A stretch of DNA of 64,000 bases from Spirochaetales bacterium (lineage in GTDB: Bacteria; Spirochaetota; Spirochaetia; SZUA-6; RPPD01). The position numbers and the translations under genes were made by a program. Below, one piece after another: positions 1 through 9,392 of this stretch. The notes below the pieces were generated by a model, which saw only the letters and a program-made list of their open reading frames with translations, searched no databases and was not told the DNA's origin. The stretch covers positions 224,100-288,099 of the forward strand of contig JAFGGG010000004.1 of the NCBI GenBank assembly GCA_016930675.1, read 5' to 3'. Position 1 is the first letter of the stretch. Each line of letters opens with the position of its first letter.

Positions 1-1
1 G

Positions 2-643
2 TTAGAGGGTTTGGTAATGGGTACGCGCTCGGGTGATATCGATCCGGCAATATGTTTTTATATAATGCGTAAAACAGGAATTGCTCAGGAAGAGATGGAG
101 ACCATATTGAATAAGAAAAGCGGTGTACTGGGGATTACCAGAAAGTATATAGACAGAAGAGACGTAGTGAAAGCGGCGGAGCAAGGTGATGATCTGGCAA
201 AGCTGGCGATTGAGATTGAGGTCTATCGCCTGCGGAAGTATATCGGCGCGTATTACGCGGCATTAGGCAGAGTGGATGCCTTGATATTCACGGCCGGTGT
301 GGGGGAGATGAGTCCGTTGTACAGAGCAAAAACAGTAGCAGGATTGGAAGATCTGGGGGTCGTTATGGATTTTGAAAAGAATAAGCTCTCTCAGACTCGT
401 AATGTTGAAACAGATATAACAGGTAAAAATTCAAAAGTCAAAGTATTCGTCATACCCACGGATGAAGAGATTGTCATGACCGAAGACACCTATGCCCTGT
501 TGCAGGGAATTTACGATGTGCACACGGAATTCGAGTATTCTTTCCAAAAAAAATCATATGTAAACCTTTCCAGAGCCGAAGCTTTAAAGTCTGAGCTTAT
601 TAAAAATCCGAAATTGAAGGATATTATCGCCCTGAGTCCTTAA
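2..643 (+). CDS. ackA: Acetate kinase, C-terminal part (5' end outside window)
   Basis: Acetate kinase makes acetyl phosphate from acetate and ATP, or ATP in the reverse, fermentative direction. The reading frame is open from base 2, so the gene starts before the window. The first residues ([14 protein letters not shown]) are the conserved acetate kinase active-site segment, and FTAGVGE and VIPTDEE are further family blocks. After the point where most AckA proteins end there are about 45 more residues, rich in K, Y and F. I recall that treponemal AckA proteins are also longer than usual, so this tail is probably a lineage trait. It converges with the broken glycoside hydrolase gene, with only 15 bases between them. 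Confidence 0.95.
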   Translation, partial: LEGLVMGTRSGDIDPAICFYIMRKTGIAQEEMETILNKKSGVLGITRKYIDRRDVVKAAEQGDDLAKLAIEIEVYRLRKYIGAYYAALGRVDALIFTAGVGEMSPLYRAKTVAGLEDLGVVMDFEKNKLSQTRNVETDITGKNSKVKVFVIPTDEEIVMTEDTYALLQGIYDVHTEFEYSFQKKSYVNLSRAEALKSELIKNPKLKDIIALSP

Positions 644-658
644 TAGATTTTAGCTGTG

Positions 659-2394
659 TTACTTGCCCTGATGAATTTCATAAACAAGAGGGTGCAGTTT
701 GGACGCCGCTTCCGTTAAGAGCGCATATGGTTCATCGTGCTCATTAACCAGACCATAATTGGAATCTTCAGGGAATATTTTGGAGATACCCAAAGCGGGT
801 TGATCAGCCCACATAAAGTAATTCGAACCGATTATAAACGGACAGGAAAAAATGTACTTTTGAAATACGATAAAGGCAAAGGCCTTTTCTTTCTGAGTAG
901 CTACACGCTGGCCTGCGCCGTGACGGCAGGGAAGTCCTGTATCCAGGGCCGGAAAACTCCACTCCGTAATGATGAGAGGTTTTTTGGTCTGTGCATACCA
1001 ATTTCTCAGTTCATTCTCGAACCCGTCGCTAAATTGACCGGTATCAAGATCTATAGTTCTGTAACAGTTAACACTGATCGCATCACAGTATCTCCCTGCG
1101 ATATCCCAGATATCAGGGGCCTGTCCCGCGAAGCGGCAGCCGAGTATAAGGTGGTTCGGATCGTATGTACGGATCGCCTGTGTGGTAATGTAAAAATAAC
1201 GTTCGGCCGCCAGCCTTACATAGGCGGTAATGGCTGCACGCGCCTTTTCTGTTCTCGGTGTTAGAGGTGTTCGCATTTTTTTTATGTCTGCGAAAGAAGA
1301 GATCCGAGGTGACCAATGTTTATTAAACTCCTGCGTTGTGATAAAGGTTTGCTCAAATAGTTGTACTAACGCTTGCTTGGCCGGATCATTTTCGTCTTTG
1401 CTGAAGGTATCGGCGAACAGTCCGCCGCCGGTCCAGGAATGCCATTCCAGTTCGTTGTCAAGAAAATAGCCGATAAGCCAGGGATCGTGTTTATTGGCCG
1501 CGCAGATTACTGCGGCTTTTTTTATGCAATAGCGTTTAAAATCAGGATGAAACACGTTGGGGAACCCTGTCCATGTGGTTTTCGGAGTAATCCATTGATA
1601 TTCGGTAAAGCCCACCCCCAGATCGAGTTTGAGTACGTGGGCCAGACCCGCATAGCGCACTGATTCCCCGCTGCCTTTGCTTCGAAGCTTAGACAACGGG
1701 CTGAGAATCCTTCACTTACAAACGCGGGTCTGCCGGAGGCAACAGCGTGATTATCAAGAACATATCCCAATTCAGCCTTTAGAATACCGCTCGCATCAAA
1801 CACATATCCCTTTATTTCTGAACCGGTGAGTACCAGATGAAACTCATAAGGAGTATTATATTTCCAGTTAAAAGACTGCTGATTTATCAAGGGGGTAAGT
1901 CTGGTATTTTCATTGTACTGGGCACACCACTCTGCGTTTAGCATTTCGGAGAGTTCCACAAAGTGACCTTTACCGTCCGCATCCGGTTTTTCCACTAAAG
2001 CAAGCTGCCAATAGTTTTTATGGTCTTTTAAAATTGCTACTCCTGTGATTTTCCACTCTTTCTTTATAGATGTGTTAGCTATTATAATAGCCTTGGCAAC
2101 AACCTGTGTTCCGATCGGTGAATTGAGGGGATAAGAAAAGCTTTTATACTTTTCCGTGGATTTTAATGAGTTTTGTTCAAGCTGACACACAAAAGAGTCC
2201 GTGTGCCAAACCTGATCCAGCTCCAGCGTATTTCCATAAGTAGTGAACGTATCAGCGAAAACATACTCAAACTCTATGTTCTTATCAAAAGTGATATCCT
2301 GGTGCATCTCTTTCGGATCGGTTTCAGTTTGCGGGGAAATACATGAGCAGATTGATACAATTACGAGATAAAAGACAGTAAAGGTTCTAGGCAT
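659..2394 (-). pseudogene. Glycoside hydrolase lipoprotein (clan GH-A type barrel), frame-disrupted
   Basis: Two overlapping minus-strand frames look like one gene. The upstream frame (2394 to 1522) encodes a lipoprotein signal with Cys near residue 17 and a concanavalin-like jelly-roll domain that ends near 1680. The downstream frame (1696 to 659, offset by one base) encodes the second half of a TIM barrel. It contains YFLDNELEW (Asn-Glu acid/base type motif) and PLIITEWSF (nucleophile-type Glu), as in beta-galactosidase or agarase-like enzymes. The first barrel strands expected between the domains appear to be absent. I therefore infer an internal deletion with a frame change near 1650-1700, not simple programmed frameshifting. 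The downstream frame has only a TTG start. An assembly or sequencing error is the alternative. Confidence 0.7.
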
Positions 2395-2543
2395 TAAAAT
2401 CCTCTCCCTCTAATACCCATTATAGTGGAAAGCGGGCAAAATATCTAACACCACATATTGCTTTTATTCAATTGTAAACAACTGTAAATACTTGGCTTGT
2501 TGAATTGGATAAGGTTGGCCTGTTATTTGCTATACACTTTGGC

Positions 2544-3905
2544 ATGTCTCTGTCGAATAATATCAGATGTATGATAATGATAACACTATATCTCATCTTT
2601 TTGCCGCCGTCAGAGGTTGAGGCTGAATATACCCGGTTGAAGCTGACAACTGAGCTTGAAAATTGTGAAAGCTTTACTGTTCGGGCAACAATCATATATC
2701 AGACGGTAAAGGCATTTTGCATTGTGGAGAACGACAGTCTCGACTCGTTCGGATTCAGTACTCCTTTTTCCGCACTGGGGCCATTGGTGCGGAGCGGTCT
2801 GCTGCGGGAAATTACCAATCCCCTGGCATATACTGCAACAAGCAGTGTTTTTTCAGAAAAAACCGACCTGCGGCTTACCGCTGCCCTGGATGGAAGCAGT
2901 TACTGGGGGCTTGCTTTAAAACCGCTGCCCGAAAACTGCATGGTCTACTATCTTGGCAAAAAAGACAAGCCATTTGCCATAGGAGCTGTTATCCGGTTAG
3001 AGTGGGAGCGCTTTTTTCTATTCGAATCTTTGATAGCCACATCCGAACCCCCTGCGCAGCAGGTTGACGATATCTGGTTTGAAGAAAAACCGATCTTTGC
3101 GGGGGGAAGGCTTGTTCATATTTCCCCCAAATTTAAATTGACATGGCATAATTTCTCGTGCCTTATTTCTGGTTCATTGTCCTGCGGTTCACTGGTAGTC
3201 CCGGGTTATTATTTACATACTGTCTGCAGCTATCACACGGCTCTGGTGCAGACTGCGCTTATTTTGGGATATCTTAATAAAGATTATGTGAATCCATATG
3301 GTGAATATAACAATAAGAATATTCTCTATGGAGGCAGCATAACCCTGACTCCAAGCTCATGGCTTAAGCTGGAACAAGAATACGAACGCCTTATTTATCA
3401 CGGTCGGCCAGCGGATCAAGGGTTCAGGGAGTGTAAAGAGAAACTGTCATCTTCAGTTGAGTTTAGTTTTACCTTGACAGAATCAATTATGTTTAATTTA
3501 AATGAAGACTATTGCGTAAGTTTCCATTTTGATACGGATAATGAATTTGATTGCGTGCATAAACTGATATCCGCTGCCGCTGTTGAGCATGCTGTTTATG
3601 AACTGGCAGTTGAATTAAAATTCGATCATATCGGGCTGGACGACCAAAGTCTGACAGCTGAATTGAAGCTTGAAATTCATGTCGATCCGGTAACAATATA
3701 TGTCACGGGTAAACGAATAGAATCCCAAGATACAATATGTTATTCCTGTGCGTTTTCTCTTTATTTAAAATTGGAGAATCATAAATTTTATCTAAAGACA
3801 AATACCAACAAAAATCTTGATAAAGATAATATAGCCTGGCAGGATTTAAGTAATGACTTTTATAAATATATTTCCCTGACTTTGGGCTGGGAGGGTGTTT
3901 GGTAA
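2544..3905 (+). CDS. Exported protein of unknown function, probable outer-membrane barrel
   Basis: Not recognised. The N-terminus has a short hydrophobic segment (residues about 10-20) ending near SEVEA, consistent with a signal peptide. The rest is rich in alternating hydrophobic/polar strands with many Tyr, Phe and Leu, and the protein ends in Trp (GWEGVW). That is typical of outer-membrane or periplasmic beta proteins of spirochaetes. Start is uncertain: TTG at 2505, ATG at 2544 and ATG at 2571 are in frame and none has a clear Shine-Dalgarno sequence. I prefer 2544 because it gives the most normal signal peptide. It is divergent from the broken hydrolase gene and ends 2 bases before the GlnE-like gene on the other strand. 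Confidence 0.75.
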   Translation: MSLSNNIRCMIMITLYLIFLPPSEVEAEYTRLKLTTELENCESFTVRATIIYQTVKAFCIVENDSLDSFGFSTPFSALGPLVRSGLLREITNPLAYTATSSVFSEKTDLRLTAALDGSSYWGLALKPLPENCMVYYLGKKDKPFAIGAVIRLEWERFFLFESLIATSEPPAQQVDDIWFEEKPIFAGGRLVHISPKFKLTWHNFSCLISGSLSCGSLVVPGYYLHTVCSYHTALVQTALILGYLNKDYVNPYGEYNNKNILYGGSITLTPSSWLKLEQEYERLIYHGRPADQGFRECKEKLSSSVEFSFTLTESIMFNLNEDYCVSFHFDTDNEFDCVHKLISAAAVEHAVYELAVELKFDHIGLDDQSLTAELKLEIHVDPVTIYVTGKRIESQDTICYSCAFSLYLKLENHKFYLKTNTNKNLDKDNIAWQDLSNDFYKYISLTLGWEGVW

Positions 3906-3907
3906 AT

Positions 3908-6900
3908 TTATTTCATATTTATGAATTTAACATATTCCTCCCGTACGCGGGAAAGGCATTTGATTAATGCGGATTCAAAATCCTTGGCGGCAGCATGAAC
4001 TCCTATCACTCGTTTGGCAAGTGCTTCCAGCTCTCTGTCGTTTTCGGGCAGTTCATAGGTTTGCCGATCTTCCAGAATTTGAAGATAATGCTCTACTCTG
4101 CGCAAGAAAATATAATCGTGTTTAATCTGTTCTGCTTTGTTATGGGGCAGCAATTGCGCAGCGAACAATAAATCTATGGAGTGCAGTGTGTTGCCGTGGA
4201 TAATCTCAGGCTTGTCAGCCGCATGAATCCTTTGTAATCCCTGAACCAAGAATTCAATATCGCGGATACCTCCAAGACCTATTTTTATATTAATAGGTGA
4301 GAGCGATCGCCTGCTGTAGTGTGCAACGGATTTTTCTCTTAGATACTTGATGGAAGCGGCTATCACCTGTTTTCTTATGTTTATCCCAAAAAGAGGTTTG
4401 ATGCGCTTCATTAATGTGCGCCCTAAACCAAAACTCCCGGCTACCGGACGCATTTTCAGCAGGGATTGAATTTCCCAGAGCGCGGCTTTTTGGCTGTAAT
4501 ATTGTACTATTGAAGTAAGTGAAGGAACCAAGATGCCGGATCTTCCGTACGGTCTTAATCTCAGATCCACTCTGTATACATATCCCTCGCTTAAGTGTCG
4601 ATTAAGCTCTTGAGTCAGCTGTTCAAATATGCAATTAAAGGTATCTTTGGCTTTATAGGCGGCGGGAACGGAATCATCATAGAGCGCTATCAGATCGATA
4701 TCGGAGCTGTAATTTAATTCAGCGCCCCCCAGTTTACCCAAAGCCATGACGCAGAAAGCGGAACTGAGCTTATTTTCTTTTTTTGTGTGACGTGCCCAAA
4801 TTTCAGCCAGAGTTATGTCAATAATGGCTTCCGCCAATCTTGAAAGTTCAAGTGTGGTTTCCGTGATAGGTTTTTCCAGATATACATCCCGTATGGCAAT
4901 TCGTAATATTTCTCTCTTGCGAAAACGCCTTAGTTGAATGAGCCAGGATTCATGGGAATCAGCTTTACGGGCAAGATCTGCAAGTTCTGATTTTAAAGCG
5001 CTTAGCTCGCGCGTGGTACGCAAATTATCAGGTTGGGTTGCCCACTCAAAATACTCCGGATGGCGAATAAGAATATCGGAAAGAAAATGACTCAAAGAAA
5101 AGACTGACAGCAGGATATCCAGCCTGCGGGGTTGTGAGAGCAGGAGCTTGTAATGTTCAAAAGGATTGTCTAATACCCTTACCAGGCGTTCCCAGTTATT
5201 AAGCGCCATATCGGGATCGGGTTTTCGTGAAAGCATGTCGCCGGCAAGAACCGATATGCGGGTAAAATATTCAAGTAACTTATCTTTACCGGCAAGATGC
5301 TTGATGTTTCTATGGGCCCGGTCAACATCCTTGAATCCTATCTTCATCAGAATCTGTTTTATTAATTCATTTGATATTTTTTGAGAAAGAATGATGTCAG
5401 CGATATTGCCGATTTCCTGGGTGGGGAGAGAATTTCTTCCGAAATGCTGTTCGACAAATCCACGTATATATGCGGTCCATGTTTCAAAATCGTATAAAAG
5501 CTGTTTGTGGGGCGGCAGATCTTCAGTATATTCGTATCCTATCCGCCGCGCTAAATGAACCAGCTCGCTTGAGTCGGCTGCGGGTAAGATCAGGTCCCGG
5601 GCCGAACCCCGGAGCATTCTCAGCCCGTTTATCAGATTGCGGAAAAAGTAATAGGCCTGGATCAGTCTTTCAGCCTGATGTGTTTTCAATACTTTTGCCC
5701 CGGCCAAAGCATTAAGCGCGTCGTGAATAAGAGGAGTACGTAATGGTGCTAACATACTGCCATGGATGACCTGCAGAAGCTGCACAGAGTATTCTAAATC
5801 AACCAGTCCGCCGGGGCTGAATTTTGCATTGAATTTACTTTTATGGGTTTTGGCCAAGAGTTGTTTGGCCCGTAACGACAAAATGTCCTGGGGATCGATT
5901 ATTTTTGATTCATAGATGGTTTGATCCCGGATGCGTTCGACCAGCTCTCCGAATTCGGGATTGCCGCCGAATTTCCTTAAGCGGACTAAGGCGAGTCTTT
6001 CCGCTGCATGAGCTTTGCCGGCTTTACCGTAGTATCTGCAAAAATTTTCCAAACTGCAGGCAAGAGGCCCTGCTTTTCCGAATGGCCGTAAGCGCATATC
6101 AATCTGGAATATTCCTTCTCGTTTAACCTGAATCAATGAAATCGAATCCCGGACGAGTTGTTCAAAAAAATCGGCATTACTTATGGAAGCCCCGCCGTCG
6201 GTTACGCCGTTATCGCTGTAGATAAAAAGCAGCTCGATATCCGATGCATAGCCTAGGGCTCTTCCCCCGAACTTGCCCAAACCGAATAAGGAGAAACTTG
6301 CATCCAGTCCGGCAATTGACTTTGGTTTACCGTATTGACGAGTCAGTTTGCCATAAATCAGTTCAAAAGCTTTAATGATGATGATTTCCGCCAAACAGGT
6401 AAGGTTTTTACTTAAATCCTGCAAACCTGATTTTGGATTGAGGATATGATCCAAATCAATAAGATAGATTTCCCTGTTTTTAAACTGATTGAGTTTCTTT
6501 TTCTTTTCTTCCAGAGATTTTACTGTTCGCAGTGTTTGTTCAAGTTGAAGCCCAAGTGCCTTGGCTGATTTGCTGAACCGTTTGCCTCTCATCTGCGTGT
6601 TTATCATAGGCAGGATGGTTTCATACTGATTGCGGATGAAATCCTCCCACAGAAAATCACTGGCTCCCAGAACGTGGGCCAGTTCATCGAGAAGGAAGTG
6701 ATTCGACAATAAATCATACCATTCACCTTTTTTGGGTAAAGTAATGATTTCAGCCACGATTGCTTCAAAACGGCAGAGGGCCTTGTACGGATCAGGTGAG
6801 TTGCCTAAGAAAAAAGTAAATTGTTTGGTAAGCAATACTGATAATTTTATATTATTCAGGATAAGAGGATCTGTAAGCTTGTTTCCTTTTAAGTCGGCAA

Positions 6901-7687
6901 GATAGAAATCGTCTTGGATTTTTGTGTCTTTTGTGTGAATGCGTACCAATTCGATTGAAACATTATGCAGGGAAAGAGCGCTGCTTAAGGCAAAAAGAAA
7001 AAATGGAGTATCCTCAGAAACCACATGCAGGATAGTATAGTCAGATTCTGAATTATCGATATGTATATAAACCGGAAACAGCATCTCGGAGACACTAAAT
7101 TTTGATTTTAAAAGGCTTAAGGCTACCATTTCGTTCACTTTCTGTTTAGCGTGATTTACTGCTTCAGGTGTATAATCCTTCAATAAACTGATTATGTGTT
7201 TAAGTCGATTTTGCACTTCCGCCATCCAGATATCCAATGGCCTTTCGCTGTCTATATAACCTGTGAAATAATCAATTATTTTGCGCATTCGCGGCTGCCT
7301 GTTGAGTCGCTTTTTCAAAGCACTGACGCGGTGCTGTTTTTTAAACGGAGGGGACTCGATTCTTTGATAAGTGAAAATATCTCCGGATATGAAACGAAAT
7401 CCGGATGCGGAGAACACACCGGTAATAAGCGAAAAAAGCGCGGGATAATCATAGGCCAGTACTGTAAATTCAATTATTCCACCGGTACCGGGTTGAAACA
7501 AAACTTGAATCGGCTCTGTTTTTGTCAGCCGGGACAAACCGCCAATATGACGGCAGATAGCTTCACGGGAAAAAACTTTAAAATAATAATCCTGCAAATT
7601 CTTAAGGTGTTCCGTAATTAATTCACTATCAATATCAGGGAGCAGTTTTTCGATTTCTTGGAGATCCTGTTTTATATCTGACCTCAT
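3908..7687 (-). CDS. GlnE-type adenylyltransferase with N-terminal ACT-like domains
   Basis: This 1259-residue protein has the duplicated GlnE plan, in which one nucleotidyltransferase adenylylates glutamine synthetase and the other deadenylylates it. The first site (about 468-490) reads GLGKFGGRALGYASDIELL and the second (about 981-1003) ALGKLGGAELNYSSDIDLI. Both keep the metal-binding acid pair. Following blocks MRLRPFGKAG and LRLRPYGRSG are also GlnE signatures. Unlike enterobacterial GlnE, about 300 residues precede the first catalytic domain. Residues about 58-108 and 205-265 there resemble ACT domains, as in GlnD. I infer that amino-acid (glutamine) sensing is built into the enzyme. No glnA, glnB or amtB lies in the window. 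The second-site and helical-bundle regions look intact. Confidence 0.85.
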   Translation of the reverse strand: MRSDIKQDLQEIEKLLPDIDSELITEHLKNLQDYYFKVFSREAICRHIGGLSRLTKTEPIQVLFQPGTGGIIEFTVLAYDYPALFSLITGVFSASGFRFISGDIFTYQRIESPPFKKQHRVSALKKRLNRQPRMRKIIDYFTGYIDSERPLDIWMAEVQNRLKHIISLLKDYTPEAVNHAKQKVNEMVALSLLKSKFSVSEMLFPVYIHIDNSESDYTILHVVSEDTPFFLFALSSALSLHNVSIELVRIHTKDTKIQDDFYLADLKGNKLTDPLILNNIKLSVLLTKQFTFFLGNSPDPYKALCRFEAIVAEIITLPKKGEWYDLLSNHFLLDELAHVLGASDFLWEDFIRNQYETILPMINTQMRGKRFSKSAKALGLQLEQTLRTVKSLEEKKKKLNQFKNREIYLIDLDHILNPKSGLQDLSKNLTCLAEIIIIKAFELIYGKLTRQYGKPKSIAGLDASFSLFGLGKFGGRALGYASDIELLFIYSDNGVTDGGASISNADFFEQLVRDSISLIQVKREGIFQIDMRLRPFGKAGPLACSLENFCRYYGKAGKAHAAERLALVRLRKFGGNPEFGELVERIRDQTIYESKIIDPQDILSLRAKQLLAKTHKSKFNAKFSPGGLVDLEYSVQLLQVIHGSMLAPLRTPLIHDALNALAGAKVLKTHQAERLIQAYYFFRNLINGLRMLRGSARDLILPAADSSELVHLARRIGYEYTEDLPPHKQLLYDFETWTAYIRGFVEQHFGRNSLPTQEIGNIADIILSQKISNELIKQILMKIGFKDVDRAHRNIKHLAGKDKLLEYFTRISVLAGDMLSRKPDPDMALNNWERLVRVLDNPFEHYKLLLSQPRRLDILLSVFSLSHFLSDILIRHPEYFEWATQPDNLRTTRELSALKSELADLARKADSHESWLIQLRRFRKREILRIAIRDVYLEKPITETTLELSRLAEAIIDITLAEIWARHTKKENKLSSAFCVMALGKLGGAELNYSSDIDLIALYDDSVPAAYKAKDTFNCIFEQLTQELNRHLSEGYVYRVDLRLRPYGRSGILVPSLTSIVQYYSQKAALWEIQSLLKMRPVAGSFGLGRTLMKRIKPLFGINIRKQVIAASIKYLREKSVAHYSRRSLSPINIKIGLGGIRDIEFLVQGLQRIHAADKPEIIHGNTLHSIDLLFAAQLLPHNKAEQIKHDYIFLRRVEHYLQILEDRQTYELPENDRELEALAKRVIGVHAAAKDFESALIKCLSRVREEYVKFINMK

Positions 7688-7694
7688 AATTTAG

Positions 7695-7790
7695 TTCCGA
7701 AAAAACCACCACCATAAGTGGTGGCTTTTTCGAACACCCTGCACCCCTATGGGTGCTCCCCTGAAAATCACCTGCTTTGCAGGTGATTTT
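7695..7790. repeat. Three-hairpin intergenic element, copy A
   Basis: Three successive hairpins fill the gap between the GlnE-like gene and the small membrane protein gene. Hairpin 1 (7698-7732) pairs CGAAAAA and CCACCAC with GTGGTGG and TTTTTCG around one A/C mismatch. Hairpin 2 (7741-7756) is GCACCC-CTAT-GGGTGC. Hairpin 3 (7764-7790) has a 12-bp perfect stem, AAAATCACCTGC, with loop TTT. The same order, flanking motif TTCCGAAAAA and central GCACCCCTATGGG recur at 40802-40925. On the minus strand, hairpin 3 directly follows the stop codon of the 7790-8224 gene and may serve as its terminator. Confidence 0.8.
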
Positions 7791-8224
7791 TATTTTGAAT
7801 TGTCGATTCCGGCTAAGGGAAAAAGAATTTTATAAACTACTTCAGACAAAACTATAATCATAATAAAAGCAATGTAACAGCCCATATTGAGGAGAAAGTA
7901 GCTGTTACCGTTTATAATAAAAGCGATTATGGAAAAACAGATAAAGCACGCGCTCAAGGGAAGCAGGATAAAGCGCAGGGTTGTCAGGATAAATTGTTGA
8001 GTGGAGTCCTGTTCTTTAAGGTATTTTTCTTTTTTAGGATGTTGTAAATATACTATAAACAATAAAAGTATCAGAAAAATAAGAACCAACGAAGCATATA
8101 TGATATAAAAACAGCCGTTATATTCGTCAAGAAATGAAAGTATGAAAAAACCGGCGACTGCCATAATACAATACACAGACATGGCTTTGGCGAAAATGAT
8201 AAAAATTATTGCAAGCATACTCAA
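7790..8224 (-). CDS. Small integral membrane protein, unknown function
   Basis: Not recognised. The 144 residues contain about four hydrophobic helices (roughly 4-28, 36-58, 83-104 and 112-135) with short, charged connections, one of them HPKKEKYLKEQD. No catalytic motif is visible. It lies between the divergent promoter region of the LolA/ABC operon and the three-hairpin element, so it is likely a single-gene transcription unit. The stop codon overlaps the last base of hairpin 3. The even hydrophobicity and lack of in-frame alternatives support a real gene, but the function cannot be inferred. Confidence 0.7.
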   Translation of the reverse strand: MSMLAIIFIIFAKAMSVYCIMAVAGFFILSFLDEYNGCFYIIYASLVLIFLILLLFIVYLQHPKKEKYLKEQDSTQQFILTTLRFILLPLSACFICFSIIAFIINGNSYFLLNMGCYIAFIMIIVLSEVVYKILFPLAGIDNSK

Positions 8225-8371
8225 TCAGATCCTTTTACCCGACCGGGAAATACGTTCTAAGTTATTCTGCACATTTACCAGAAGAAGATCAAGTGGAAAT
8301 TATATTTAGATTGCTATGAGTTGCTATGATTCAACCTCAGTATATATTAAACGAAATTTATAAAAAAAAAA

Positions 8372-8398
8372 TTGACTTTCCATTTATATTTATATACT
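8372..8398 (+). promoter_or_regulatory. Probable promoter of the regulator/LolA/ABC operon
   Basis: TTGACT at 8372-8377 and TATACT at 8393-8398 give a sigma-70-like promoter with a short 15-base spacer. It lies in a very AT-rich stretch directly upstream of the palindromic operator. The short spacer makes the exact -10 uncertain; further TA-rich hexamers follow within 10 bases. Confidence 0.45.
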
Positions 8399-8410
8399 TT
8401 ATATATGAAA

Positions 8411-8433
8411 GTTACTTTGAAATACAAAGTAAC
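8411..8433. promoter_or_regulatory. Perfect palindrome, probable operator for the HTH_34 regulator
   Basis: The 9-base arms GTTACTTTG and CAAAGTAAC are exact inverted repeats separated by AAATA. The palindrome lies just downstream of the likely -10 box and 25 bases before the first ATG of the operon, where a bound dimer would block transcription. The operon encodes a winged-helix regulator as its second gene, so autoregulation is the simplest reading. Confidence 0.6.
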
Positions 8434-8458
8434 CTATTCTTTTAAAAGGAGCTGCCAT

Positions 8459-9073
8459 ATGAAGACCGCGCATGATGCTGGTAACAGAAAAGACTATATT
8501 GAAGATTTAAAAACCATAAAAGAACTGCTGATCGAGGTTGAAGAAAAACCCATAATTGAATCCTGGGGCTTCTTTACATGGGGGTTATGTATCGTGTTGG
8601 GTAGTATATTCCATTATATCATGGAAGTTCATTTCGGCTTTAAGGCTTTGGATATTGCATTGAAAGTATGGCTGCCGGTTTTTTTGGTGGGAGGTTTTTT
8701 CGAATGCATTGCTTATATAAAACGCATGACCAAGGAATCCATACCGCTATTATCCAGAACAATGAAAAAATTCGTATTCACCTTTGCCACACTGCTTTTA
8801 AGTTTTGGAGTCATGATGGGTATTTTAATCAGATTACATGCCTTGTTTTATATCCCCACGCTGATTACCCTTTTTATCGGCATCAGTTTTGCCTGCTATG
8901 CATTTGTGTGCGCGACCTGGATGTATTTCCCGGCCTTTTTTTTAATCCTGCTCGGGTTACTGCTTTTCATTTTTGAAGTACACAGCCCGATTATGTCTTT
9001 GGTTGTGGGAGGGGCAATTGCCATTGCTTTTCTTTGGGGAGGTTTTACTTCACTAAAACGGGAGAGTAAATGA
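8459..9073 (+). CDS. Multispanning membrane protein, first gene of the LolA/ABC operon
   Basis: Not recognised by family. ATG 8459 is preferred over the upstream in-frame start because AAAAGGA lies 8-9 bases before it and the upstream codons run through the operator. The 204-residue product has a soluble N-terminus of about 35 charged residues and then about six hydrophobic helices, ending in a short basic tail (LKRESK). It overlaps the regulator gene by 4 bases (ATGA), so the two are translationally coupled. Membrane-protein plus small winged-helix gene pairs often act together, for example with the membrane protein modulating the regulator, but nothing here proves that. Confidence 0.75.
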   Translation: MKTAHDAGNRKDYIEDLKTIKELLIEVEEKPIIESWGFFTWGLCIVLGSIFHYIMEVHFGFKALDIALKVWLPVFLVGGFFECIAYIKRMTKESIPLLSRTMKKFVFTFATLLLSFGVMMGILIRLHALFYIPTLITLFIGISFACYAFVCATWMYFPAFFLILLGLLLFIFEVHSPIMSLVVGGAIAIAFLWGGFTSLKRESK

Positions 9074-9375
9074 ATACCAGTGAGCTTTATATCCAGTTTG
9101 ATAACGTATTTTTTGAAAAAACACGTTTATCAATACTTACCGTCCTTTATAAGGAACAAAAGGTTTCATTCAACCGGTTTAAGAAAATCCTCGGTGCCTC
9201 AGACGGCGCGCTCTATACTCATTTAAAAAAGTTGATTGCAGCCAAATATATTAACTATAAAAAAACACTGGTGGCTGATTCGGCAGAGACTATGTATTCG
9301 CTGACTAAAAAAGGAAGAGAGCAGTTTAAGAATTATCTGCTTTATTTGGAAAGCGTCTTAAACGATCGGCCGTAA
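9070..9375 (+). CDS. Winged-helix transcriptional regulator (HTH_34 family)
   Basis: A 101-residue DNA-binding protein. Residues about 10-80 form a winged helix of the HTH_34/ArsR-like type: RLSILTVLYKEQKVSFNRFKK is helix 1-2, GASDGALYTHLKKL the recognition helix, and YSLTKKGREQFKNYL the end of the wing and the dimerisation helix. No metal-binding cysteines are present, so it is not a classical metal sensor. It overlaps the upstream membrane-protein gene and is followed after 17 bases, which include AAAGGAGG, by the LolA-like gene. It probably binds the palindrome at 8411-8433 and represses its own operon until a signal is sensed. Confidence 0.88.
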   Translation: MNTSELYIQFDNVFFEKTRLSILTVLYKEQKVSFNRFKKILGASDGALYTHLKKLIAAKYINYKKTLVADSAETMYSLTKKGREQFKNYLLYLESVLNDRP

Positions 9376-9392
9376 AGGAGGTTTTAGAAAGC

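Noticed and set aside
659..1696. Programmed -1 frameshift joining the two hydrolase frames
   Set aside because: No clear slippery heptamer was found near the join, and the first barrel strands seem to be missing, which a frameshift would not explain.
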